From assembly GCF_000299415.1 (NCBI RefSeq), contig NZ_AMPG01000002.1, positions 806,001-870,000 on the forward strand: a stretch of DNA of 64,000 nt, read 5' to 3'. This DNA comes from Candidatus Microthrix parvicella Bio17-1 (GTDB lineage Bacteria > Actinomycetota > Acidimicrobiia > Acidimicrobiales > Microtrichaceae). Both the position numbers and the translations under genes were made by a program. This document shows, piece after piece, positions 38,874 to 46,863 of the stretch. How positions within the stretch are numbered: the stretch's first letter is position 1; the number at the start of each line of letters is the position of its first letter. Below the pieces are notes generated by a model that saw only the letters and a list, made by a program, of their open reading frames with translations, was not told the origin of the DNA and did not search any database.

Positions 38874-40075
38874 GACACCTCGACGGTCAGCCCGAGCGCG
38901 GCCGCTTGATCGACGATCAGGTCGGTCTGAGCTCCGAGGTTGCCCATCGTGGTCTTGATGGCGGCGCGACCCGGGTCGTCGTCGCTCACGCCGTCGAGCA
39001 GGTGCTGATCGAACGGCGCGGGAATCGACTCGGCTGAGGTGACGCTCGTCTCGACAGCAGCGGTCAACTCGGCGGCGGCGGCCTCATCGTCGTCGGCGAG
39101 AAGTTGCGCCAGGCCCGGTCCAGCGAGGCCCCCGGGATAGTCACCGGTGATCACGTTGGCGACCCCCTGGGCATTGGCAACGATGTCCTCGGTGGTGTTG
39201 TCCGAGAAGCACGAGTGCTCCTCTTCCTGGGTTCGCTCGGTGTAGGCGACCGACATCCGTTCGCCCGCCAACTCGCCGCGGCTCAGCTCGCCGATGCCAC
39301 CGATGATGTCGGTGAGCGCCTCATCGGACGGCTTGGCCAGGAACTCGGCCCGGTAGTTGTCGTCGGCCTCGGGATCCCAGGCGTCGGCCACGTCCTGCAG
39401 GTCGGCCAACAGCAGCTCGGTGACCGATCCCAGGTACTCGACCCGACGGTCGGCGTTCTTCGCAGCAGCAGTTCCAGTGGTTGCGAAGTCGGTGGCCGGA
39501 CGCTCGCCCGGCCCATCTTCGGACAGGTCCTGGCCCCACAGCAGGAACTCGATCGCGTGCCAGCCGGTCGACACGTTGGTCTCGCCGCCGGCCTCGTTCA
39601 GTTCCGCCAACGCCCCGGGGGTGAGCTCCGGATGTTCTTCCGGATCATTGATGATGCCCGAATTCGCATCTCCCTCGACATAGTCGACGTACGACTCATC
39701 CATCGGCCAGGCGTTGATCTGCCCCTCGGGGCCTGCGTCATCGGCATCGATCGGCCCACCGTAGAAGCGAAACGCCTCGGTCACGCCGTAGTCTGGGCGG
39801 GCGTCGAGCCACGACTGCCGGGCGGCGGTCAGCGTGTCCTCGGTCGGCGTGGCCAGGAACGTGTCGATCGTGTCGCTCATCGCGGTGGCACTGTCCAGGC
39901 TGGCGCCATAGCTGGCGAAAACACCATCTGCGTAGTGTTCAACCACTTCGGCGCTCAACGTTGCGTCCGCCCCGGAGGGCTGAGACGCCGCCGTTGTCGT
40001 CTGATCACCTCCGCCGCACGAGGCGGCGATCAACACGGCAGCGAGGGGGACGGAACTCAACAGGCCACTCTTCAT
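38870..40075 (-). CDS. Imelysin-family iron-regulated lipoprotein (IrpA-like)
   Basis: This 401-residue protein has a lipoprotein signal ending AVLIAASCGGG (Cys about residue 20) and a long imelysin domain (about 45-395). The diagnostic GxHxxE motif is present as TGWHAIEFLLWGQD near residue 165. Imelysin/IrpA proteins are periplasmic or surface proteins associated with iron uptake. It is the first gene of an operon continuing to a di-haem protein, a second imelysin and an HTTM protein, each overlapping the next. ATG 40075 sits about eight bases after the -10 region, so the start is well supported, and the promoter carries a palindrome that suggests iron-dependent repression. Confidence 0.88.
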   Translation of the reverse strand: MKSGLLSSVPLAAVLIAASCGGGDQTTTAASQPSGADATLSAEVVEHYADGVFASYGASLDSATAMSDTIDTFLATPTEDTLTAARQSWLDARPDYGVTEAFRFYGGPIDADDAGPEGQINAWPMDESYVDYVEGDANSGIINDPEEHPELTPGALAELNEAGGETNVSTGWHAIEFLLWGQDLSEDGPGERPATDFATTGTAAAKNADRRVEYLGSVTELLLADLQDVADAWDPEADDNYRAEFLAKPSDEALTDIIGGIGELSRGELAGERMSVAYTERTQEEEHSCFSDNTTEDIVANAQGVANVITGDYPGGLAGPGLAQLLADDDEAAAAELTAAVETSVTSAESIPAPFDQHLLDGVSDDDPGRAAIKTTMGNLGAQTDLIVDQAAALGLTVEVS

Positions 40076-40083
40076 GGGACGTG

Positions 40084-40112
40084 TTTTAGGCGTCCCTAAC
40101 AAATCCTGTCAA
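40084..40112 (-). promoter_or_regulatory. Promoter of the imelysin operon with overlapping palindrome
   Basis: A perfect TTGACA (40107-40112) and CTAAAA (40084-40089) are 17 bases apart on the minus strand, ending eight bases before ATG 40075. The inverted repeat TTAGG-N4-CCTAA at 40086-40099 covers the -10 box and the spacer, the usual place of a repressor site. The half-sites TTAGG and CCTAA are those of DtxR/IdeR boxes, although the classical spacing is nine. Iron control is therefore inferred. Confidence 0.6.
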
Positions 40113-40137
40113 GGTTGGTGCCGCGAGGTGTGATCTG

Positions 40138-40599
40138 CTAACCGGTGACGGTGATCGTTGCGGTGGCGTCGCTCAGCTCGTCGGTGGCCTGGTACGTGCC
40201 CGGCGCGTCGATGGTGAAGGTCTCGGTCAACCCGCCGGAGATGGTCGCCGCGTCCGCGCCGTTGATCGACACAGCATGGGTGCCCGCATCGGGGGCGGCT
40301 TGAAAGGTGAACTCCTCCCCCACCCCGACCTCGAGTGTGCTCGGCTCGTAGGCGCCGGCGGCGGTGAGCGTGACCGTCTTGTCGGCGGCGGCCGGACCGT
40401 CGACCAGGGTCGCCGTGCCCGAGCCCGATGCGGCGTCGGCGGGTTCGGTGCCCCCGTCGGAGGTGCCCGCCGGCGCGGCCGTGGTGACGGATGCGCCCTC
40501 GGGGTTGGCCGACGGCCCATCGTCCGAACCGCACGAGGTCGTGCCGAGCATCAGGGCGCCGCAGGCGATGAGTGCGGCGAGACGGGTTTGACGTGACAT
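40138..40599 (-). CDS. Lipoprotein with a cupredoxin-like domain
   Basis: This 153-residue protein has a lipoprotein signal (LIACGALMLGTTSCGSDD, Cys about residue 22), a low-complexity Ser/Thr/Ala linker (about 25-65), and a C-terminal plastocyanin-like beta domain (about 70-153; VTLTAAGAYEPSTLEVGVGEEFTFQAAPDAGTHAVSI). The type-1 copper ligand set cannot be seen: one His is present, but the late Cys/His/Met ligands are absent, so copper binding is doubtful. ATG 40599 has AAGGAGC in front. The stop lies 62 bases before the imelysin operon start in the same direction, so it is a neighbour and possibly part of the same function. Confidence 0.65.
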   Translation of the reverse strand: MSRQTRLAALIACGALMLGTTSCGSDDGPSANPEGASVTTAAPAGTSDGGTEPADAASGSGTATLVDGPAAADKTVTLTAAGAYEPSTLEVGVGEEFTFQAAPDAGTHAVSINGADAATISGGLTETFTIDAPGTYQATDELSDATATITVTG

Positions 40600-40691
40600 G
40601 AAACGCTCCTTGGGTCTGGTCCTCACAGAGCATGGCGGCACCACGCACGTTGTCGGCGCTGAAACCGGTCCCAAGTCGGTCCCAAGGATGC

Positions 40692-41723
40692 TCAGTCTTT
40701 CGGGCACCCACCGTTGACGACGAGGTTGTCAACCGTTTGCTCCACCGTGCCGCCGGGGCCGGAGACCTGCACCACGACGGGGTGGGTGCCCACCTCGGCG
40801 GCAGTGAAACCGGACGGGATCTGAGCGGAGAACGACGGTCCGCCACCGGACATCGGGGCGCTGAACGACGTGCCCGCCACCGATACCTGCGCGCCGGTGG
40901 CGTTGCGTGCCCGCACCGACACGGTGGCCGAGTACGGGCAGAACGAGTACTCGTAGACGGTGCCCGACACCGAGGCACCATCCACGACGGGCGGTGGTTG
41001 CGTTTCGGGTGGCTGGGTTGCGGGTGGCTGCGTTTCGGGTGGTTGCGTTTCGGGTGGCTGGTTTGCGGGTGGCTGCGTTGCGGGTGGCTGCGTTTGGGGT
41101 GGCGGCGTAGCAGCCGGGCCCGTCACGGGTGGCGCACCGGTGGGGCTCGGGTCGATACCGGTCGGCTGCGTTTCCGGTGGGGCCACCACCGATCCCGTTG
41201 CCGGGTCGGTGATCGGCACACCCGACGAGGTCGAGGCGGACCCACCAACCGTTGTGTCCGACGGGTCGCTGGTGGTCGAGGCGTTCTGAGCCACGGTGGT
41301 TGAGGTGACGGCACTGGTCGGGACGGCGGGGGCGTCGGCGCTGATCTCGATCTCGCGCATGGCCGAGGCGATGTTCGAGGTGCCCCGCGACTTGGCGACC
41401 AGTTGGTGCAGGCCGGGCTTGGCGCTCCAGGCGAAGTGCGCCAGCGCCAGCTTGCCGGACCGGTCGAGTTGGTCGTCGGTGGCCACGTCCTTGCCGTCGA
41501 CCTCCAGGATCAACGCGTCGATCGAGGTGTCGGTGGCGTGTGCGGTGACCGTCAGGTCACCGGGGGGAAAGGCCCGATCGCCGGTGGGACCATCGATCCA
41601 CACCTGCGCCGGGGCCGAGTCGAGGGCACCCGCGGGCGCGTCACGAGCCGCCAGCACCATGGCTCCCCCTCCGGCGGCGGCCATCACCACCGGGATGATC
41701 ACCTTCGCCCAGAATACCGGCAT
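40692..41723 (-). CDS. Surface protein with Ig-like domain and proline-rich repeats
   Basis: This 343-residue protein starts with one hydrophobic helix (VIIPVVMAAAGGGAMVLAA, about 8-27), followed by a bacterial Ig-like domain (about 40-125) with VWIDGPTGDRAFPPGDLTVTAHATD and GLHQLVAK strands. A Thr/Pro-rich stalk (about 135-235) contains many QPPxTQPP units, and a small C-terminal domain with YEYSFCPYSATVSV and NGGCPKD follows. It looks like a membrane-anchored surface protein. The start is ATG 41723 with AGGGG upstream; a TTG six bases earlier gives two extra residues. The following gene (41879, plus strand) has the same plan (helix plus Ig domain), so they may be related partners. No enzymatic function is suggested. 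Confidence 0.65.
   Translation of the reverse strand: MPVFWAKVIIPVVMAAAGGGAMVLAARDAPAGALDSAPAQVWIDGPTGDRAFPPGDLTVTAHATDTSIDALILEVDGKDVATDDQLDRSGKLALAHFAWSAKPGLHQLVAKSRGTSNIASAMREIEISADAPAVPTSAVTSTTVAQNASTTSDPSDTTVGGSASTSSGVPITDPATGSVVAPPETQPTGIDPSPTGAPPVTGPAATPPPQTQPPATQPPANQPPETQPPETQPPATQPPETQPPPVVDGASVSGTVYEYSFCPYSATVSVRARNATGAQVSVAGTSFSAPMSGGGPSFSAQIPSGFTAAEVGTHPVVVQVSGPGGTVEQTVDNLVVNGGCPKD
40994..41100 (-). repeat. QPPxTQPP-type repeats in the surface protein stalk
   Basis: Imperfect 15-18 base units rich in GGT/GGC and TTTCGG encode the Pro/Thr/Gln stalk of the surface protein. About seven copies are seen. They lie in frame and may vary in number. Confidence 0.7.
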
Positions 41724-41870
41724 CTCCAACCCCTGGCTTCCGGCAACGGTCGGGGTGACCTGGCCGGTGCGGTGACCGTATCGGTGCGTGACAGCCCCTT
41801 GGCCAGGCCACCAGGTCCCAAACCGGTCCCAGATCCGACGAGATTCGGGCTCCGGTCGGTCGCTGCTCGG

Positions 41871-41876
41871 TACGTT
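41871..41876 (+). promoter_or_regulatory. -10 box (TACGTT) of the 1000-residue surface-protein gene
   Basis: TACGTT ends eight bases before GTG 41885 and two before GTG 41879, so a leaderless start at 41885 is favoured. The alternative start gives two extra residues only. Confidence 0.35.
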
Positions 41877-41878
41877 TC

Positions 41879-44800
41879 GTGGCTGTGACCACCTCTCGCC
41901 GGCTCTGGATCCTCGCCTACGTCACCGCCGGAGCCGTCCTGATCGCCGGCGTCGCCGTCCAGATCCGCCACCATGCAGACGGTGGGCGGGAGCAAACCGA
42001 GGCGGCCCCTGCCGCGGTCTACGCCGCCATGCCCTTCGAGGCGACCATGTCACAGGTGAGCGCTCCCGTCACCACGGTGGGCGGCTCGATGATGTTCAGC
42101 GTCGGCGGCTTCTCCAAATCCGGCATCGACCACATCGACCTGTACGACGGCGCCAGGATGGTGGCGAGGTCACCAGGACCGAAGTACTCCTCCGAGGCGT
42201 CGCTGAGCGCCCCCGCCCTGAGCACCGGCGAACACCTGGTGCACGCCGAGCTCGTCGACGGCAAGGGACACGTCACCAAGACCGCGCCGAGCACGGTCGG
42301 TGTGGCGCCCGGCCCGGGTGGCCAGAGGGCCGCCCTCGTCACGTTGCTCCCCGGCGAGACCCGGGAGGCGGTGGCCAAACGGCTGGGCCTGGCTCCCGAT
42401 GCGGTCAGCGAACCGGAGCCACCCCCGGCCGGCGCAGGCCCCGACGAGCCGGAGGCAGATGGGCCGGAGGCAGATGGGCCGGAGGCAGATGGGCCGGAGG
42501 CAGATGGGCCGGAGGCAGATGGGCCGGAGGCAAGCGACGCGGCGACGGTCGTGGTCACCGTCGACGCCCAGATCGAAGGCGGCGACGACCGGGGTGTCCG
42601 GGAGGCCGTCGTGCAGGCGCCCGCCCAGGTCACGGCCGAGCGAGGCGCTCCCGCTGCCCCGACCACCAAGGTGGACGGCTGTTCGGTCAAGGTCTCCTCC
42701 ACGAAGGGCGCCACCATCTTTCGTGCCGGTTCCGGCACCTCCGGCTGGGTCAAGGCGGGATCGGGCACAGCGGTCATCGATCCCACGGGTGGCTCGGCGC
42801 AGTCGGTGTTTGCCCGCGACCCGGGGGGCGACAGCAGCACCGTGAGCGTTCAGATGCCCCCCGCCTGCCAGGCGGCCACCGGCTGGACCGGCAACGCGTC
42901 GATCGTCAACGGCACCCTCAACCTGGACCAACCCAATGGCTCCACCTTCCTGTACCTGACCCAATCGTCAAAGCGCTGGATCAGGATTCCCAGCAATCCC
43001 AACGAAACGTTCAAGGCCGGGGTGCACACCGACATCGCCAACATGCTGCCCGCCCTCGCCGGGCGAAGCCTGGACCTGCAGGTGTGGAAGGCCGGAGAGT
43101 TCCCCAAACAGGTCGCCTCGGGCAAGCTCCAGGTGCCCGAGGGGCAAACGCTGAACTCCGTCGTGGGCGAACCGGCCGCCCTCACGTTGGGCCTCGCCGG
43201 CGAGCCCACCCGCACAGCCGTGGAGCTGGGCTCCACCGACGAGAAGCTCACGTTCGCCTGGGACGCCGCCTCCGACTCCACCGATCGCATCCAGTGGCAA
43301 CTGCTCGCCGGCAAGCCCAGCCCCGCTGACGGTTCCCTGGCCCCGACCCAGCTGCTGGCCACCGGCCAGAGCCTTGCCATCCCGAACAGTCGGGTCGGAC
43401 GACGGGGCACGTTCGTGCTCGACACCGCCGACATCATCCGGCGGCCGGGGAGCCTGCCCACGAAGTCCGGCGAGCAGGCCGGGGGCGCCGGTCAGCCGGG
43501 CGCGCTCAAGGTGCTCAGGCCGCCGGTCGCCGGTGCCGGCGCCACGCTGCCTTCATCGGCGTCGTTTGGCGCGCTGGTTCCGGCCGGCACCACCGACCCC
43601 GTCGTGCAGGCGACGTCGATCCTGCCCAAACCCGGCGACACCGTCTGGGTGCGGGCAGTGGCCAACCCCACCGGCGGTGGTCCAACGTCGACCTCCAACT
43701 CGTACCCCGTGACGCTTCCGGTGCCCCAGAGCACCGAGACCGGGGTGGACTTCACGGTGGACTCGCTGACGATCGATCCCGGGCGGGCACCCAACCCCAA
43801 GTGGACCGGCTGCCAACAGGTCACGGTCCCCTGGGCCGCCGGCGAGCCAAGTGCGAGCCTGGAAAACCCAGGGATGACGTTCCAGCGCGACGTCGCTCGA
43901 AGGTTCTACCCCACCTCCGGTTCCTATTGCGCCCGTGACTTCCCGCCGCCCACCCGTTGCGACGAGTGGTACTGCAAGGCCTACTACGCAGCGGCCGCCG
44001 GTGTGGCGTTTGTCATCGACCTAGCCGCTCAGGCCTGGGACATCATCAGCTACGCCTACAACAGCGTCATCACCGCGGTGGTCGACACCTTCGCCAAGTA
44101 CAACCCCATCTGTTTGACCCTGGCCGCAGCGGACGAGGGCGCCGGCGACGGATGCGCAGCCGTCGCCTCGGTGGTGGCCGGCGTCGCGGTCACCGCCGTG
44201 CTGGCCTCCTTCGGCCTCCCCCCGAGCCTGCCGACCAGCGCGCAGGTGAAGGCGCTGGCCGACGGCGAGGTTGCCCTCCTGGCGGTCGAGCTGATGAAGC
44301 AGGCCGGCATCCCATGCGACTCGCTGAAGGCCGACCCCGCGTTCGCCGACGCCATCACCTCGGCCGGGGGCGAGCTCGGGGCACCTTCCGAAGCGACGGC
44401 GGCGGCAGCGGACCCGTGTCTGGCCGTGGCGAAGATACTGATCAGCTCGGTCAAGAAGCAGGTCTCGTCGGCGACGGCCGCCGCATCGGGCCTGCCGTAC
44501 TTCGACATCCCGGGGTTCGAGATGGCGCCGGACAAGCGCGGGCTGGCCGACCCCCTCCTGGTGCAGTTGAGCGCTCACGTCACCGAGGCCGACGCCGACG
44601 CCACCGGGGCGGTCTGCCGGGTGCAGATGCGGGACCCGGCAAACAAGCTGGACCACGGGCCGACGCCCTATGCGTGGGAGACGTTCGTCCTCACCGAGGA
44701 CGAACCGTTGGATGGAACCGGATCGTGGAGCGGCGCCGGCACCTCGCAGGAGGCTGCCGTGGATCCAGTCGCTGCGCTGACCGACGCGAACATCGCCGTC

Positions 44801-44881
44801 GAGACGCGCTCGGTGTACCCCTCGCCGTGCGACATACCCCCAGCGACCGCCACCAAGCGGGTGGCGCCCCCGGACCCGTAG
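41879..44881 (+). CDS. Large secreted or anchored protein with an Ig-like domain, unknown function
   Basis: This 1000-residue protein starts with a membrane segment (WILAYVTAGAVLIAGVAVQI, about residues 9-28), followed by an Ig-like domain (about 55-145) with SGIDHIDLYDGARMVARS and a five-copy PEADG tandem (about 191-218). Further beta-rich segments are hard to place (250-640). The C-terminal third (about 640-1000) has a Cys-rich SGSYCARDFPPPTRCDEWYC motif and alternating helices, including ASVVAGVAVTAVLASFGLPP and a PPSLPTSAQVKALADG motif that recurs in uncharacterised actinobacterial proteins. It is probably exported and anchored. It lies divergent from the smaller Ig-like protein and converges on a STAND regulator gene. 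GTG 41885 is an alternative start with two fewer residues. Confidence 0.7.
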   Translation: MAVTTSRRLWILAYVTAGAVLIAGVAVQIRHHADGGREQTEAAPAAVYAAMPFEATMSQVSAPVTTVGGSMMFSVGGFSKSGIDHIDLYDGARMVARSPGPKYSSEASLSAPALSTGEHLVHAELVDGKGHVTKTAPSTVGVAPGPGGQRAALVTLLPGETREAVAKRLGLAPDAVSEPEPPPAGAGPDEPEADGPEADGPEADGPEADGPEADGPEASDAATVVVTVDAQIEGGDDRGVREAVVQAPAQVTAERGAPAAPTTKVDGCSVKVSSTKGATIFRAGSGTSGWVKAGSGTAVIDPTGGSAQSVFARDPGGDSSTVSVQMPPACQAATGWTGNASIVNGTLNLDQPNGSTFLYLTQSSKRWIRIPSNPNETFKAGVHTDIANMLPALAGRSLDLQVWKAGEFPKQVASGKLQVPEGQTLNSVVGEPAALTLGLAGEPTRTAVELGSTDEKLTFAWDAASDSTDRIQWQLLAGKPSPADGSLAPTQLLATGQSLAIPNSRVGRRGTFVLDTADIIRRPGSLPTKSGEQAGGAGQPGALKVLRPPVAGAGATLPSSASFGALVPAGTTDPVVQATSILPKPGDTVWVRAVANPTGGGPTSTSNSYPVTLPVPQSTETGVDFTVDSLTIDPGRAPNPKWTGCQQVTVPWAAGEPSASLENPGMTFQRDVARRFYPTSGSYCARDFPPPTRCDEWYCKAYYAAAAGVAFVIDLAAQAWDIISYAYNSVITAVVDTFAKYNPICLTLAAADEGAGDGCAAVASVVAGVAVTAVLASFGLPPSLPTSAQVKALADGEVALLAVELMKQAGIPCDSLKADPAFADAITSAGGELGAPSEATAAAADPCLAVAKILISSVKKQVSSATAAASGLPYFDIPGFEMAPDKRGLADPLLVQLSAHVTEADADATGAVCRVQMRDPANKLDHGPTPYAWETFVLTEDEPLDGTGSWSGAGTSQEAAVDPVAALTDANIAVETRSVYPSPCDIPPATATKRVAPPDP
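42451..42532 (+). repeat. Five 15-base tandem repeats encoding PEADG
   Basis: GGAGGCAGATGGGCC occurs five times head to tail, with a partial sixth. It codes for a linker after the Ig domain of the surface protein and is in frame. Confidence 0.9.
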
Positions 44882-44882
44882 C

Positions 44883-46811
44883 TCAACGGGCCGAGTCGGC
44901 GAGACGTTGCCGGGCTCGCTGCAGGTGGCGATAGAAGCTGGATCGGCTCATGTGCAGTTCGGCCCTGGCGGGGGCATGGCCGCCGTCGACGTCCAGGTAG
45001 GCGCGGACCAGCGCCTGGCGCAGCACCGCATCGGTCGGGCCATCGCCGAACGCTGCGTCGACCGCCGCCCGCACGACCGCCCTGACCTCGTCCGGATCGC
45101 CGTCGATACGGCAGCGCCGCAGGGCGTCGTCGTCGTGGAAGTGCCGGAGCGCATCGATCAGCTCCACGCCCCGGCTACCGGCAACGGAGGCCACCCCCAG
45201 CTGCTCTTCCTGAATCATCGCAAACACCATCCCGATCAACCCGTCGGGTCCGAAGTCCGATCGCAACGTGAACAGCTCTCGGCCGTCGTCGCTGCGTCGC
45301 AACTCGGGGAGTTCCCGGTAGCCCAACAGGTCAGCTGCGCCCCACTCGCGTCGGCCGACGGCGGTGAGGTAGCCGTAGCGTTGGGACCGGACCAGCCCGC
45401 GGGCGAACCCGGCCGAGTTGCCTACCTGCATCATCTCGGCGAGTTCGTCCGAATCGACGGGAGGGTCGATGACGACCGACGTATGAGCAAAGAAGCTCTC
45501 GTCGAGGTGCCCCGCACGGGCTGCGTGATCCACCGCCGGCGCCACCTCGATGAAACCGGCGGCCCAGCCGGGGAGGCTGGCGGGGGTGCTGAGCACTACC
45601 AGCGACGCCGGTGTTCCGTCGGCATGACGAACGATCAGCACCGACTCGGGGGCGTCCTCGCACCAGCGCCGCAGCCGCCCGAACCACCCGGCGGTCGGGT
45701 CGTGCACCCTGGCGACCGCGTCGAGGTCGCCGGCGCGTACACGGTCCGGAAAGTAGGACGTGCCGGGATCGAAGCTCAGCGGTAGCTCTGGGTCCTCCAC
45801 CAGGTCGGCCAGCTCGAGCAGCAGCCGGTGATCCTCGGTGAGCGCGCGATGCCGCAAATGCTCGGCGGTGCGCATCACCAGCGTTCGGTAACGATCGGGA
45901 TCGGTGGAGGCCAACCGGGCACGCACCGCAGAGCGGAGGAGTCGGTGCAGGCTGACCCGGGCACCCAACCGCTCCGCCGTCGACAGGTCCCGGAGCTGGG
46001 CCAGCCCGCCGCGCACCGGGCCGCCGGGCAGTGCGGCGGCCAACACTCGGGCATCGACCACCGAAGCGACGCCGGCGACGTCGAGCACGTCCGGGTCGAC
46101 GCCGCTCAGCTCGCCACCACCCAGACGATCGGCCAGCAGGGCCTCGACGTCGCCGTCGACGCCCAGCGCCGGCGGCGGCACCGGCATGCCAAGGCGCCGC
46201 TCCTCGGCGGACTGGGCGGCGACGATGAGCGCCAGCGGCGAACCCCCCGACCAACGAACCAGCCGGCCGCAAACGGCAGCGTCGTGCACACCCAGGCGAC
46301 ACAGCAGTTCCAGCGCATCGGCGTGGCCGAGTGGACGGAGTCGCAACTCGACGACCACCTGGTCGAGCCCGGCATCGAACCACGTGCGGTCCGGGGCGCA
46401 GCGCCCGACCAGCACGACGACCGAGCTGGCGGGCATCACCTGCACCAGCAGGTCACGGACAGCGACCCGCATGGCGGCCAGCTGATCGATCTCGTCGATG
46501 ATCAGCAGCGCCGAGTGGTCGGCCGCAGCGACGAATGCCGCCCGCAACTCGTCGGGGTCGGGGGTGAGGGTCCGTCCATCCAACCGGTGAACCCGGTAGC
46601 CGCCAAGTTCCGCGTCGCGGGCGACCGCCCGACACAGGGCGCTCTTGCCGACCCCACCCCGGCCGTGCACGTACACCAACCTGCTGCTGCGCGACCCCGC
46701 CAGCGCCTCCGCCACCAGCGCTCGCTCCGTGTGGCGCCCGACGAATCGCTGCGCATCGAGCTGCTGGGCCAGATCGCCCAACGAGACGTTGACCTCAAGC
46801 TCCGGCGGCAC
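44883..46811 (-). CDS. STAND-type NTPase regulator with a C-terminal helix-turn-helix
   Basis: This 642-residue protein has an ATPase domain (about residues 20-200) with Walker A VHGRGGVGKSALCRAVA and Walker B ALLIIDEIDQL, which resembles AAA/STAND regulators. A long middle region (about 200-560) contains a segment similar to N-acetyltransferase-like or beta/alpha folds. A C-terminal region (about 595-640) has ALVRAYLDVDGGHAPARAELHMSRSSFYRHLQRARQRL, an HTH that fits DNA binding. The GTG start at 46811 lies six bases after TAGCGT, so it is leaderless. The stop is one base from that of the convergent surface-protein gene. It probably controls neighbouring genes, but the targets are unknown. Confidence 0.8.
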   Translation of the reverse strand: MPPELEVNVSLGDLAQQLDAQRFVGRHTERALVAEALAGSRSSRLVYVHGRGGVGKSALCRAVARDAELGGYRVHRLDGRTLTPDPDELRAAFVAAADHSALLIIDEIDQLAAMRVAVRDLLVQVMPASSVVVLVGRCAPDRTWFDAGLDQVVVELRLRPLGHADALELLCRLGVHDAAVCGRLVRWSGGSPLALIVAAQSAEERRLGMPVPPPALGVDGDVEALLADRLGGGELSGVDPDVLDVAGVASVVDARVLAAALPGGPVRGGLAQLRDLSTAERLGARVSLHRLLRSAVRARLASTDPDRYRTLVMRTAEHLRHRALTEDHRLLLELADLVEDPELPLSFDPGTSYFPDRVRAGDLDAVARVHDPTAGWFGRLRRWCEDAPESVLIVRHADGTPASLVVLSTPASLPGWAAGFIEVAPAVDHAARAGHLDESFFAHTSVVIDPPVDSDELAEMMQVGNSAGFARGLVRSQRYGYLTAVGRREWGAADLLGYRELPELRRSDDGRELFTLRSDFGPDGLIGMVFAMIQEEQLGVASVAGSRGVELIDALRHFHDDDALRRCRIDGDPDEVRAVVRAAVDAAFGDGPTDAVLRQALVRAYLDVDGGHAPARAELHMSRSSFYRHLQRARQRLADSAR

Positions 46812-46817
46812 TCCCTC

Positions 46818-46846
46818 ACGCTAGCGCCGCGCTCCGGATGTCGACA
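46818..46846 (-). promoter_or_regulatory. Promoter of the STAND regulator gene
   Basis: TGTCGA (46841-46846) and TAGCGT (46818-46823), spaced by 17 bases on the minus strand, form a good promoter. The -10 box ends six bases before GTG 46811, giving a leaderless mRNA. Confidence 0.5.
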
Positions 46847-46863
46847 GGGCCAATCGGCGCCGT

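Noticed and set aside
42451-42532. Short regular repeats as a CRISPR array
   Set aside because: The units are contiguous 15-base copies without spacers and code for PEADG repeats in frame.
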